From Platanthera guangdongensis (Eukaryota; Streptophyta; Magnoliopsida; Asparagales; Orchidaceae), in the NCBI GenBank assembly GCA_039583875.1, contig CM077163.1:109625213-109689212 (forward strand): DNA of 64,000 nt. Reading direction: 5' to 3'. Below the pieces are notes generated by a model that was given only the letters and a program-made list of their open reading frames with translations, was not told the DNA's origin and ran no database searches. Made by a program: the position numbers and the translations under genes. The first letter of the stretch is position 1; each line of letters opens with the position of its first letter. Positions 1 to 9,836 of this stretch are shown piece by piece.

Positions 1-373
1 TTACTTCTTCTGATCCCTCCATATAAACTATTAATGTGTCCCACATTTCTTTAGAGGTTTTACAATGAATTAAGTTCTGAAATGTTGCATCATCAATGGC
101 CCTAACAATAATATTCTGGGCTCTCTTGTCCATAGTGGCCAGAATGATTTCATCTTTAGTCATTTCAGAGAAGTCCTTAGGAGTTTTCTGATTTGCATCC
201 AGAATGGATATCTTCATTGGCACATATGAGCCTTCTTTAACTGTAATATATATCCTTGGGTCAGAAGCTTCCATAAAAAGTGTAACCCTCTCTTTCCATA
301 TGCTAAATATCTCTTTTCTACATATTGGCAATTTCATGGACCCCAGCTCTTTGTGATTCTCACTAGAACCCAT
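1..373 (-). CDS. gag: Sire-A gag, N-terminal 124 codons (copia Gag, UBN2-like)
   Basis: The frame opens with ATG at 373 and stays open to the window edge, ending in the residues GSEEV. It reads as the N-terminal half of a copia Gag: an N-terminal MGSSENHKEL, then a KLPICRKEIFSIWKERV stretch (the position of the conserved W in 'W..K.' of this family), and later ATMDKRAQNII and a CKTSKEMWDTL motif, which is typical of the UBN2/Gag-polypeptide family of copia elements. Gag packages the element RNA in cytoplasmic virus-like particles. The start lies about 80 bases after the primer site, the usual leader length. No stop or frameshift is seen, so this element may be young. The zinc knuckle and pol would be to the left of the window. 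Confidence 0.85.
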   Translation of the reverse strand, partial: MGSSENHKELGSMKLPICRKEIFSIWKERVTLFMEASDPRIYITVKEGSYVPMKISILDANQKTPKDFSEMTKDEIILATMDKRAQNIIVRAIDDATFQNLIHCKTSKEMWDTLIVYMEGSEEV

Positions 374-450
374 TTTCTTGATTCTTGTTTGTTCTGTATC
401 TGCCTACAGGATCTTACTAAGACTGTCAAGTCCCTTTTTGAGTAACCTCC

Positions 451-461
451 CTCTGATACCA
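451..461 (-). promoter_or_regulatory. Sire-A primer-binding site (tRNA-Met)
   Basis: The minus strand reads TGGTATCAGAG two bases after the LTR end CTTTCA. This is complementary to the 3' end of initiator tRNA-Met, the usual copia primer, and gives the 5' boundary of the internal region. Confidence 0.9.
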
Positions 462-1392
462 CTTGAAAGAAATAGTGCCTAACCACCTAGAGGGGGGTGG
501 GGTGAATATGTGAACTTTATCTTTTTAAATTTAAGGCAGAAACACTGAATAATTAAACCTGTATTTGCAATTTTTTATAGCAATTCAGCACAGCTAGCTC
601 AGCAATCACAGAAATAAACAAACATAGAGTGCACACAGATTTTTATAGTGTTTCCCCAAGGTCTGGGTACATCCACTTTCCCCCTTCGCCTATCTAGTAG
701 TGTACTAGATTCGGCCTAACTTCTGCACTACTCCTCAGATCCTCAGATCCTACAGCTCAGAACCCCAAACAGGTTCCTATAACTCAGAGTGTCCCCACTC
801 CTACAACTTAGGCACAAAGCCCTACCACTCAGTCTTCAATAAGACCTACACTCAGGCTAAACAGCCCTACCTCAGCCTTTAACAAGGCCTACACTCAGAG
901 AATTGATTCTCCTACACTCAGGCTCAAATGCCCTACCTCAGCCTTTATAGATTTAGGCTTACAACTCAGATCTATACAAGATCCTATAGGAATTTGATAA
1001 TACAAAGTAATTAACAACCACCCTGTCAGAGAGAGATGAGTTGACTGGCTTCTTGATGAGTTCTTGGAAGAACTTGGCAGAGATCAACCTCCCTTAGCTT
1101 TCTTCAAACCTTCTTGAATTAGAACTCAGTAGGCTTGAATCTCCTGTGAAGATGATCTTCAATCAACTTCTGTCTTTAGATTCAGATCTCAATCTGAATC
1201 TTACTTAGCAGCCTGGTTCAGCAGTTGTTCTTCTTAGAAGGAGCTCTCTCTCTCCAACTTCTTAGATCTTCTGTCGAAGGTCTTCTTCTTTTGTGTTGTT
1301 AGATCTCAGTGTAGATCTTCAATCTATTATTGATCTTAAATGAATAATCTGTTGATTTATTGTCTTGTTACACCCTGTTGAAAGAAAAAGCC

Positions 1393-1403
1393 TTTATATA
1401 AAA
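1393..1403 (-). promoter_or_regulatory. TATA-like box of Sire-A LTR
   Basis: The minus strand reads TTTTATATAAA, downstream of the palindrome array in the element's direction. It is a plausible core promoter that ends U3; inferred from composition and position only. Confidence 0.5.
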
Positions 1404-1535
1404 TTTCTCCATGGTGATCGGCTGATCCAGATTCTAACAACCTCCTGACAGCTCTGACAGTTACAGTTGACCGGTTGAAATGGCAGCTGTCAAGTCATCC
1501 AGTCACTTCTTGAAATCACTGTCACAGTCTGAAAG

Positions 1536-2290
1536 TGTCGAGATAGATAGTCATTATGTGTCGACACAAATAGACTAAGTGTCGACACAAGCAGACAAAG
1601 TGTCGACACTAGCCTTGATGGTGTCGATAGAACTCCTGGTGTTGTTGTAACAGCTTCTCGACACTACTTCTTCAGAATGTGTCGACACTGATTCTGTGTG
1701 TCGACACAAGCCTTCTATTGAATGTGTCGACACTGATTCTGTATGTCGACACAAGTACTTCTTCTTTAACACTTAGTTGAATTCTGCTATGTGTCGACAC
1801 AAATACTTTGTGTCGACACATGCCTTCTTGTGTTGAAAACTTGCTGAGTGTCGACACATCTCCTTTGTGTCGACACATGCCTTCTTGTGTTGAAACTTGC
1901 TGAGTGTCAACACATCTCCTTTGTGTCGACACATGCCTTCATGTGTTGAAACTTGCTGAGTGTCGACACATCTCCTTTGTGTCGACACAAGTACTTTAAC
2001 TTTGTTGAAGCTTTGCTGAGTGTCGACACAGCCTCCTGGTGTCGACACATTTGATGTCGACAAAGTTTCTCTGGTTGTCTACACTGCCTCTAAGTGTCGA
2101 CACAGATTATGTTGACAATTCTTCACAGTGTGTCGACACTGCCTGTATGTGTCGACACTTTTCTTTTGGTGTCGACTCTGCCTTTCCTAGTTTCGACACA
2201 ATTACTCCAAGTGTCGACACAGCTTCTCTAGCTGTCGACACAAGCCTTCATAAGTGTCGACACTTCACCTCTAGGTGTCGACACATGGAC
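1536..2290 (-). repeat. GTGTCGACAC palindrome array in Sire-A U3
   Basis: About two dozen exact or one-mismatch copies of the self-complementary decamer GTGTCGACAC occur in 750 bp, mostly 15-40 bases apart. At 1807-2000 they form a higher-order tandem of about 56 bp, repeated three times, in which two palindromes flank a 'CTTGTGTTGAAACTTGCTGA' spacer. Spacers differ elsewhere. Confidence 0.95.
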
Positions 2291-2429
2291 TTAGAAACTT
2301 TTGTGCATTTCCTGCAATTACTTAACCTGCACATATAAACTCAAAGCACATCCAATACACCTTGATGTATATCATTGAGTAGGGTGAGGCTTCTTCAAAT
2401 CTGGTACACATTTTCCAATGTACCCAACA

Positions 2430-2527
2430 CAACATGTCTTTTGCCATCGAGGGATGGACCCCGGTGCGCGTCACAAATCGTTCGGACAAGAAGGAATGCG
2501 AAGCTCCCGTATCAAACAAGGCTCTCG
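2430..2527 (-). pseudogene. Gyp-1 protease N-terminus (aspartic protease), interrupted
   Basis: The minus strand encodes ARALFDTGASHSFLSERF, containing the DTGA catalytic motif of gypsy aspartic protease, and continues VTRTGVHPSMAKDM up to the Sire-A insertion at 2429/2430. It joins gag in frame only if the 105-bp segment 2528-2632 is removed as an intron. The active-site Asp is intact. The remainder of the protease is outside the window. Confidence 0.8.
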
Positions 2528-2632
2528 CTGGACAATCGAGAATCAATACAAATCCTAGCAACAATAGAAGTAAGCTAACACATAAAAGAGGTAACAACTA
2601 CAAAAGTTAATCTACCATAAATTAACTCATAC
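2528..2632 (-). other. Putative spliceosomal intron between gag and protease (Gyp-1)
   Basis: The minus strand has ...GTGACAG|GTATGAG at the 5' end and ...GATTGTCCAG|CGAGAGCC at the 3' end. The 105-bp segment is T-rich and has an in-frame stop. Removing it joins NVVT to ARALFDTGAS in frame. Gyp-2 has a 107-bp segment at the same place with the same donor and acceptor (45236-45342), and the two segments are alignable. Confidence 0.65.
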
Positions 2633-3710
2633 CTGTCACCACGTTAGCTTGCTTTATGGCCTCTTGCAGACCAAGATTATAAAATCTAGGTTGGACTGGA
2701 GCATGATGGGACGCAGTTGACTCCACCTCCTTCCCTTTCTCCTCATAAGTTGCTCCAGACTTTCTCTCAGACTTTGCACGTCCGCTCCAACATTCACGAG
2801 CAAAGTGCCCCTTCTTCCCACAGTTGTAGCAAGCTCCTGAAACTTGACTTGTGGTTGCCCCTGACGCACCAGACGAAGGGGCTGAGTTCGAAGTCCTCTG
2901 CTTCTTGCTCCATTTGCGGAATCCTGACTTTGCATTAGGCACTTTGAACTCTGCCTTCTTTTCTCTTGGGTCCTTCTTCTCTTGCACCCTCTTCACAACC
3001 TTCTCCAAAGAGCGGGCCGAGTTGACCAAGGATAGGAAGCCCTGCGCCTTAGGCCCAGCAAGGAGTAACTGTAGGTCACCACAAAGACCCTCATAAAATC
3101 AGATGGTCGTCCTCTCCTCTTCCGTAAACATAGCCCCAGCATACCGACCCAACCGTGTAAACTCGTGGAGGTACTCGTCCACGCTTCTGGATCCCTGAGT
3201 CAACCCAAGATATTGGTTCTCCATCTCAAGCTTTTGAGCAGAGGGTACAAATCTGTCTAGGAACAATCTTGAAAATTCCTCCATAGGCACATCAGCAAGC
3301 TGCCTACCCACTAAGAGATGAAACTCCAACTCATCCCACCACAGCCTCGCCTCACCATCCAAAAGGAAGTTCGCTATGGTGGTCTTCTGCCATTCTTCCG
3401 TTAACATGGCCGTCAAGAACCTCTTTATTGTAGAGAGCCAATCCTCAGCTTGAGCTGGCATTCCAACCTCATCGAACCTCGAAGGATTAAAGCCCATTAC
3501 ATTCTTTAGCTGTCTCTCCGTAGCTCTCCTCGGCTATCCCAAATCAACTGTTACGCGCTCCACCACCCTCAGCTCTGCCGCCCTAACCGGTTCATGCTCA
3601 TTCGCAGGAGGTGCGTGATGCATTTTCCCTGCAGGTTGGGCATTAATCATCGCAAATACGGCTTCAGCCACCATCCTGATGGTTTCCGCTGAAGGAGGTG
3701 TAGTAGGCAT
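2633..3710 (-). pseudogene. gag: Gyp-1 gag (Retrotrans_gag with CCHC zinc knuckle), two stops
   Basis: Reading from a plausible ATG at 3710 (MPTTPPSAETIRMVAEAVF), the frame passes an in-frame TAG near 3535, then the gag core at 3497-3099 with the WW of LLDGEARLWWDEL and QGSRSVDEYLHEF, an in-frame TGA at 3099, and FYEGL. It then enters a basic region and a zinc knuckle, CYNCGKKGHFARECW (CX2CX4HX4C), near residues 290-305. This is the structural protein that packages element RNA. Both stops are explained by single C-to-T changes (CAG to TAG, CGA to TGA), as expected of methylated, silenced DNA. Unlike Gyp-2 and Gyp-5, this copy keeps the central gag core. The tail QEAIKQANVV leads into the intron. 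Confidence 0.85.
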
Positions 3711-4011
3711 GTCTGTCGGTGCACTACTTTCCGCCGATTGCGGACGCTCTGATTGACCAGCACCGCTCCTAGCTGCCTATATAAGCAAAGACACGCGATT
3801 AAACGACAACCAAATTGCTAAAAGTAATCATTGGAACACTCAGATTCCATAAAACAAGTGTATTTTTCATTCCTAAGTGGACATTCATGGGTTCTTTTTG
3901 ATGTTATAGTGATGACGCACACATGTGCTCACCACCCCTTAAAAGAATTCGTCCACGAATTCATTTAAGCCTGACCGTAACCTCCCATTCAACTTGCCTC
4001 TGATACCAAAT
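3711..4011 (-). other. Gyp-1 leader with primer-binding site
   Basis: The minus strand has TGGTATCAGAGGC at 3996-4008, four bases past the LTR end, then an untranslated leader up to gag. It contains the segment 'GGTGAGCACATGTGTGCG' (about 3905-3945) that is shared with the leaders of Gyp-2 (from 44209) and Gyp-3 (from 7904), which supports one lineage. No ORF of note. Confidence 0.75.
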
Positions 4012-5954
4012 TTTAACACCCCCATCCGTCGTATGGCATATAACAAAAGGTCCAGCTGGAATCCGACGCCATATACCACGGACAGACGGAAGGGTTACGT
4101 ATTAATAACCAAACATTCCAATTAAGACTACTCGTCCTACACAGAGCATTCTAGCGGAAGCTTTTAAATAGTTAAAAGAACCCAAAACTTAAATCCATAA
4201 TCATGAATGTCCACATCCACACAACAGGAATGAAAACCAAATACACTGAAAGGGGGAACATGGCCTTATGGCCTTACAATAGTTCACATAACAAATAGTG
4301 TTTTACATACATCGGCTCGTAGGCCGGCCACACATGACAAAATAAAAACAACTATTCTTTACGTCCTTCAAGGGCCAGCATAGCAACATGGGCTCCAGCC
4401 CGCTATTTTGCACTCGGCTCCACAGTACCTGCAAGCAACATTCCACCGCATGGTGGCAAACAGGCAACGGTCAGCTAAAGCCGATCAAATTATAATGACC
4501 CCGCCCCTTACTCAGGATGGCGGTTCTCTTTCCCTACATAACATTAGCCCAGCTAAACAATAAAGTGTAATTACATTTCGCCACAGATGTAGGCTCGCAT
4601 GGCCAAACACCCCGTGCACTCAGGGCACATTAACGGTGAATCCTGACACTTCAGCGTCTTCACCACCACCACCAAGATGGAAACCATGTGAGCATTTAGC
4701 CTTTCTGACCACCGTCTAAGGCTCCTGACTATGCCAACGACCAGTACCCTTTTTGGGTCTCTCGCACCGAACCACATAGCCCAGCTCCGATTCCACTTGC
4801 TCGTTGCTCACAACGCGTAGTACACCTTAAGACGTACGCACGAGCCAAGCTTCTCTCAGATCCTGGCATTTCCAAACAATCACATAACCTAGTTATGTTC
4901 AAGGCCGGTTCCCAGACCGCCAAGTTAGCAGAACACGTTTCCGCTCAGATTTCTGGGTGCGCCTTGGAGCTAATCCCCAAGGATCCCTGCTGCAATCTAC
5001 TGCGTAGAAACCCGAAAACCCAAAGCATGGAGTCTTCTATGGAAAATCATAACAAATGCAACATCACCGATCCAGACTAACATGTCCGGGTAGGCTTCAC
5101 ACACAATTCCTATGCCCGCACATCGATTCTGGACTCTGTATGCAACACAAGGGGGACTATTCCCGTCAACCCCAAGGAACACCGCACACTCACCACACAC
5201 TCACGGGAGCGGGTTTTCCCTATGAAAAAAGGAAGAGCTTCACATGCTCAAGTTGAGAATCGTTACCCTTGTAGTCCGTTTTGGCGCCATGGAAAAACAA
5301 CACAGATAGAAGTCTTCGCAATGATCTTTCCTCCACAGATCCGCTTTCAGATCTCAAAACGGTGCTCCGATGCTCCGCCGGCGGCCGGAATCCTCCTCCT
5401 TCTTCCTCCTTGCTCTAACTCCTTGGAAAGAGAAATCTTTGAAGAGAAATGAAGTATTCAACTCCCATTCACGGCCTTAACAGAGCAGGAAACCACCTGG
5501 GCCGTCGGATTTTAAATAAAGAAATCGAACGACTCTGATCCGCTCAAAAATCAACAGACCTGGGCCGAACACGGCTTAGCACATGGTTGTGTCCCAGGCA
5601 ATGTGCCTCGATCCAGGCACGATCATTGAACATAGAGACTCACACGGGCTCAGACAAGCCAGTGTCTCACTCGACACGCCTGTGTCCGGGGGCGTGTCAT
5701 ATATAACCGGTACGCCAACCGACACGACCCAGCTGAACACGGGTACTGACACGTGTAGGCACACGCCCGTGTCAAATGACACGCCCGTATCATTAAGCCG
5801 TGTTCCTTGCCGTGTCCTTCTCGGGATGAAAACAACCAAAACACCATCTAGACACGGCCTTGGACACGCCCGTGACCTATGTCGTGTACCCCTATACAGG
5901 AACCAAAATCCCTATTTACGCGACCAACTCAAATACAATTTTCGGGGCGTTACA
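4012..5954 (-). repeat. Gyp-1 5' LTR (1943 bp)
   Basis: On the minus strand it starts TGTAACGCCCCGAAA at 5954 and ends GGGGGTGTTAAA at 4012; the ends are shared with Gyp-2 apart from one base (ACA to AAA). U3 (about 5580-5930) has repeats of the GACACG..CGTGTC type. The body contains the same U5 blocks as Gyp-2. It holds no gene; open frames here are chance. Confidence 0.85.
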
Positions 5955-6013
5955 GGGGACATGGTAAACCATCAAGTTTTTGGCGTCGTTGTCGGGGACT
6001 TGGTAAACCATCA
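5955..6013 (+). repeat. tRNA-Asp-PBS-like scrap with direct repeat
   Basis: The sequence TTTTTGGCGTCGTTGTCGGG lies between two copies of a GGGGAC(A/T)TGGTAAACCATCA repeat (5955-5977 and 5993-6013 approximately). TGGCGTCGTTGTCGGGGAC resembles the tRNA-Asp primer site of Athila/Tat gypsy elements with two changes. No LTR is recognisable on either side. Confidence 0.4.
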
Positions 6014-8162
6014 GTACCGCCCAACGGTAGAGGTACTATATAGTGGTTGTGTTCCATGTGTCATGATGTGTTTGGAGGTCGTTGAGCGGTAGGGCGGTGC
6101 TGACTGAGACCATTTCTGCCACCTAAGTTACCGCGTAATGGTAGCGGGTTACCGCATGGCGGCTGCTATTTTAAAATGAATACTTAAGGGAATCTTGGCA
6201 ATCCACACCTTAGGAGGTGGAGATCTTGTGGCCGAGAGTACAACTTGGATTGTATAAGGGTTGGGGTTGATTTTCTACTCATTCCTTTCACTCACACACA
6301 CACTCTCTCTCTCGCTCTCTTGCACTGTGAGAAAAGGAGAAAGAAAAGAGAAAAGAAGAGAAGGGGAAGGAGAAGTTGGAACCAGCATATGAGAAGAGGT
6401 TTGGAGGTGTACTTATGATCGAGGTGGCGAGTTGAAGTTAGATCCGTGGAGAGGAAAGCACAACACTCATTTCCACTTGGATCAAGTGTAGGATCATGGC
6501 TCCTAAACGATCAACAAGGGTAATGATTCTCTCCATGGACAAGTGAAGTCTTTAATTTGGCACAGTTGCATGAAGTCCCCTACTAATTGGTGGAGAGAAA
6601 AGGGATTTTTATAGGTCGATACAAAGTGTCCCTTGTAGAACTTGCATATAGAATCTGGAATCGAAGTACAGAATAAGCAAGATATGTGAAGCCCATTAAG
6701 ACAAGTAGGTCTAAATTGGTGATTTATTGCTTTGCATGCCGGAGAAGATTATGTGGTTAAACATGTGGAAGAATTTGTGTTCCGTCCCCTACCGTGCGAC
6801 GGTAGTGCTACTACTGGAGGTAAATGCTAGAGAGTTATTTGTAAGGCCTGTCTCTTGGAGACTAGGGGCCAATATGTTTAGTTTTGAGCTTAAAGTGACC
6901 ACCAATGGTGGTCATGAGAGCCAGCCTTAAAACAAAACGCAGTTATATTTTTTATGAATGGGCAAAAGGAGGCTGACCCTTATCGTGGCTTGCGAGCCTG
7001 ATGGTTTGAGCAATGGACTGTGGCTAACCTGTACCCATTCAATGGTGATTAACTTGGAGTTAGTTACTGGCATGTATCTAAAGTAAATAAAGTTCCTTTG
7101 ACTCTGTGATACCATAGGGGGGAGAGAATCTTAGTCTATGGGCCGAAAAGACTAGTAATGCTCAAATGTTACAATCTAAGTGGTTGATGCCTAAGATGGT
7201 GGTGGCCTAGGAAAGTCCAGAAAATCGAAATATTCTTTGAGTGCGTGGAGTGTGTGGCTATGCGTGCCAACATCTGTGGTGAATGGTGCTTAAATTTCAT
7301 GTTCTGTTGCCAAAATAGATAAATATTGTTTTATGCAGGGATGGAGCACCGCCGCCCTGAGTGAGTGGTGGGGTCATTATAATTTGGTCAGGTAATGCTG
7401 ACTGATGCATTAGTTTTCCACATCTTGGTGGGTTGTGCTTGTGCAGGTGTTGGAGAGCTAAGTGGGAAGTAGCGGGCTGAAGTCCTTTATACTATATTGA
7501 CTGTCCCTCGAAGGCCCAAAGGAGAATCTTTTACTGTTTCCATGTGTGGCAGTCCTGTATACCGATGTATGTAATATACATTTGTGAATAGAATAATTGT
7601 AAGGCCTTAAGGTCAAAACAATTTTTGGATTTTGATTATCATTCCTATATTGTTGTTAGTGGACATTCCAACGTTTGGGTTATAAGAAAATTTAAATACG
7701 TTTGCTAGAATGCACTCTGAGTTACGATGCATGAATGTTATGATTTTAATGCATAGCTCCACTGACTTTCCATAGAATATGGCTTGGGGACCCGACCTGA
7801 CCTTCTATTATATTTTATGAGATGGATGGGGGAGTTACAAATTTGGTATCAGCTTCTTGTGTCGGTCATTCTTGTTCGAATTTGTGGTCGAACTCCTTTA
7901 AGGGGTGGTGAGCATGTGTATGTGCGTTATCGTTACAACATAAAAGAACCCATAAATGTCCACTTAGGAATGAAAATACACATGTTTGAGAAACTGGTGC
8001 ACTCATATAATTGTTTTTTTGTAATATTGTTGGTTGCTTAATTGTGTGTTTCATGATTATAGTAGACTAGAAACGGTGCGGGAAGTCTCAACCCTAGCGC
8101 TTGACAGAGAGTAGTACACTGGGTGATGCGCCTACACCTTCTCATTCTACTGAAACTAAAAA
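6014..8162 (+). mobile_element. Gyp-3: gypsy LTR fragment, primer site and leader
   Basis: The segment ends like a Tekay-type LTR (GGATGGGGGAGTTACA at 7839), followed after four bases by TGGTATCAGC (7844-7853) and a leader alignable with that of Gyp-2 up to about 8162, where Sire-E interrupts it. The left LTR end is unclear. The U3-like part (6014-6180) contains short inverted repeats around 'TACCGC..GCGGTA'. A CA/CT-rich stretch at 6285-6330 precedes a purine-rich GAAAGGAGAAAG segment, as in Gyp-2's LTR. No coding region survives; start boundary uncertain. Confidence 0.65.
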
Positions 8163-8503
8163 TGTTTGTTTTAGAGGGTAGATAAACCACCTCGGGGGGA
8201 ATAGGTTTCTAGATTTTTAGTACGTCTTTTAACTTTTATAATTTTAGGCTATGAGAGGTGATATACTTCCTAGTGCTTTCAAGATATTCACCCAGATGAC
8301 ACATCAGTTTATAGTGGTTCCTCAGATTATGGGTACGTCCACTGTCCCTCCTGCCTTTCTAATATTTTGTTAGACAAGGCACCACTCCAATATCTCGGAT
8401 CCTAAGATCTTACAACATGATCCCGCAGGACCACTCAGTCTCCTCCAAGATATACAACACGAGCATAAATCCCTACAACTCAGTGGTCAGATTACTACCT
8501 ACC
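8163..8503 (-). repeat. Sire-E 3' LTR, distal part (U5 side)
   Basis: It contains the G-run 'CTCGGGGGGAATAGG' and a 'TTATAGTGGTTCCTCAG..GGGTACGTCCACTG' block like the U5 of Sire-A and the other copia LTRs, plus 'CCTACAACTCAG' repeats. It continues at 15999 after the Gyp-4 insertion. The outer end is placed at a TG near 8163-8167 and is approximate. Confidence 0.7.
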
Positions 8504-9762
8504 TAGTGTAGGGGTGTACGTGACACGGACGTGCTTACGCTATCAGTAGTTTACCCATCACAGAACATAGAAAAAAAAGAGAGTGCTCCGACCAAAAGCG
8601 AACAAAAAGGGGTCGGTTGGCTCTCTAAAATACGGGACTCGATAGCACGTCCTTAGGACCTAACTCTCCAACAAGCACACAACTCGCTCCTAGCCGGACT
8701 CGATACCACGACCTTAAGACCTACCTCTCCAACAAGCACACGTCTCACCGCACCTACACAAGCATCTATTCTTTTCACATTAAGCCGTCAATCGCAGCAA
8801 TAAAATATTTAGGAGCGGCGGTAAACGATAAGAAGCGATCAAGAACAAGTTGAGGTTAACTCCCTTGTTAGCACAAGCGTGCCAAAACTTGGAGAACAAG
8901 TCAAGGCTATGCCTAGTTTGTTCTCCAATGGATCTTCCCAATCCGGATAACAAGAGGGTCAATAACAACGTTCGATTCAGATTTTTGCAAGCGGAAAACA
9001 CTTTAAAATCGCAGAAAAGACGGTTGAATAACCTACACAAAATTTCACAGCAAGAAACACAAAGATAGGGAAGGGATTACCCAACCAAGAAGATGATCAC
9101 ACAATATTTGTGGGAGAATCACTCTCTCCACGGTTCCACCGGTTTCACACCGAATGGGGCTGCTTCCTTCTTCCACGGAGTCGCACTGATAGAAGCCACG
9201 CCGGAGTCGCACCGAACGGGGATGGAGGAGGCAAGGCTTGGCTTCACACCAAAGGGGGGGGGGGCGGCTAATGGACTCTCTCCATGGTGGCCGAATTCTT
9301 CAAAGGGGGGTTTTTAGGTTTTCTTTTTCATTCCCATAACTCATCATAATAGCCTCCTTTAAATAGGAGTTACAAAAGAGATCCAACCGTCCATGATGGA
9401 GGTGAAATCTCATCCATCCGGGCGGTTACATACACATAATAGCCTCCTTTAAATAGGAGTTACAAAAGAGATCCAACCGTGCATGATGGAGATGAAATCT
9501 CATCCATCCGGGCGGTTACATACACACCAAGTGTTTAGTAGCACACCAACATGAAAATAAAAATTAATACAAGCCATATGTTTAAAGCGATTAAAATAAA
9601 ACTAAGTAAAACGTTTAAGCAAGCTTTGCGCGCCGCGGACGGAGGTTGTATCGCAGCTTTCCGTTAGCGTCCGTGGCGTTGTCATGACGTCGCAAATCTT
9701 TAAATTGTTGCGCCGCGGCAACCGGGTCATCATCAGGAAGTGTTGGAGGGGCCGCGCCATCA
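8504..9762 (-). repeat. Gyp-4 3' LTR (1259 bp)
   Basis: On the minus strand it starts TGATGGCGCGGCC at 9762 and ends CACCCCTACACTA at 8504 (the 5' LTR has CACCA at this end, so one C-to-T change here). The first 50 or so codons of the LTR encode the polyprotein C-terminus. U3 has a 90-bp tandem duplication (9347-9526). A G-run near 9257-9266 is shorter than in the 5' LTR. Confidence 0.9.
9347..9526 (-). repeat. 90-bp tandem duplication with TATA-like box, 3' LTR of Gyp-4
   Basis: Two consecutive 90-bp units differ by about three bases. On the minus strand each has CTCCTATTTAAAGGAGG, a TATA-like sequence inside an 8-bp inverted repeat. The same duplication is in the 5' LTR (15578-15757), so it existed before this insertion. 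Confidence 0.85.
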
Positions 9763-9836
9763 ATCCTCCCCCACTCAAAATCGCGCATCTCCGATGCGTG
9801 GGCCGAGAGGAAGCGGCGGAGAAGCTCGGCATCCAA
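9615..9836 (-). pseudogene. Gyp-4 polyprotein C-terminal tail, reaching into the 3' LTR
   Basis: The frame reads ...DAELLRRFLSAHASEMRDFEW, then GRIDGAAPPTLPDDDP, and ends LRYNLRPRRAKLA. It is out of frame with the integrase ORF, so a frameshift lies upstream, before about 9836. The codons for EWGRI coincide with the polypurine tract (9763-9776), and the last 50 or so residues lie inside the LTR. In CRM elements this end of integrase is thought to carry a targeting motif. I recognise no chromodomain here. The basic tail (RPRRAK) could bind nucleic acid; that is inference. Confidence 0.7.
9763..9776 (-). promoter_or_regulatory. Gyp-4 polypurine tract, embedded in coding sequence
   Basis: The minus strand reads GAGTGGGGGAGGAT directly before the LTR start TGATGG. 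It primes plus-strand DNA synthesis and here also encodes E-W-G-R-I of the polyprotein. Confidence 0.85.

Larger units (their letters stand above)
1..2429 (-). mobile_element. Sire-A: Sirevirus-type copia element, 5' end only
   Basis: The minus strand reads 5' LTR (2429 down to 464), tRNA-Met primer site, then the start of gag, which runs off the left edge of the window. The LTR starts TGTTGGGTAC and ends CTTTCA, as in the other copia LTRs here. It sits inside the protease of the gypsy element Gyp-1: that reading frame stops at 2430. The target duplication cannot be tested because the 3' LTR is outside the window. Confidence 0.85.
464..2429 (-). repeat. Sire-A 5' LTR (1966 bp)
   Basis: On the minus strand the LTR starts TGTTGGG at 2429 and ends TTTCA at 464. 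U3 (high coordinates) carries the GTGTCGACAC palindrome array and, at 2388-2400, GGCTTCTTCAAAT on the plus strand, which is the U3 arm of the hairpin seen beside the polypurine tract in related elements. A TATA-like box lies near 1393-1403. The low-coordinate part contains the run of 'CTACNACTCAG'-type short repeats (700-960) that is also seen in Sire-E's LTR, the 'TATAGTG..TTCCCC..GGTCTGGGTACATCCAC' region, and a G-rich tract near the end (490-503). Confidence 0.88.
2430..5954 (-). mobile_element. Gyp-1: Tekay/Del-like gypsy element, 5' part
   Basis: Minus-strand order: LTR (5954 to 4012), primer site, leader, gag with zinc knuckle, intron, start of protease, then interruption by Sire-A at 2429. 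The rest of pol would lie beyond Sire-A, outside the window. The gag carries two in-frame stops, so it is an old copy. Gag and LTR sequence link it to Gyp-2 and Gyp-5. Confidence 0.85.

Noticed and set aside
1536..2290. Evenly spaced short repeats that could suggest a CRISPR-like array
   Set aside because: The repeats are 10-bp palindromes with variable spacing inside a copia LTR, with no cas genes, in plant DNA.
5583..6092. 169-codon open frame
   Set aside because: Lies in Gyp-1's LTR U3 repeats and extends past its end; rich in Thr/Pro from the GACACG repeats.
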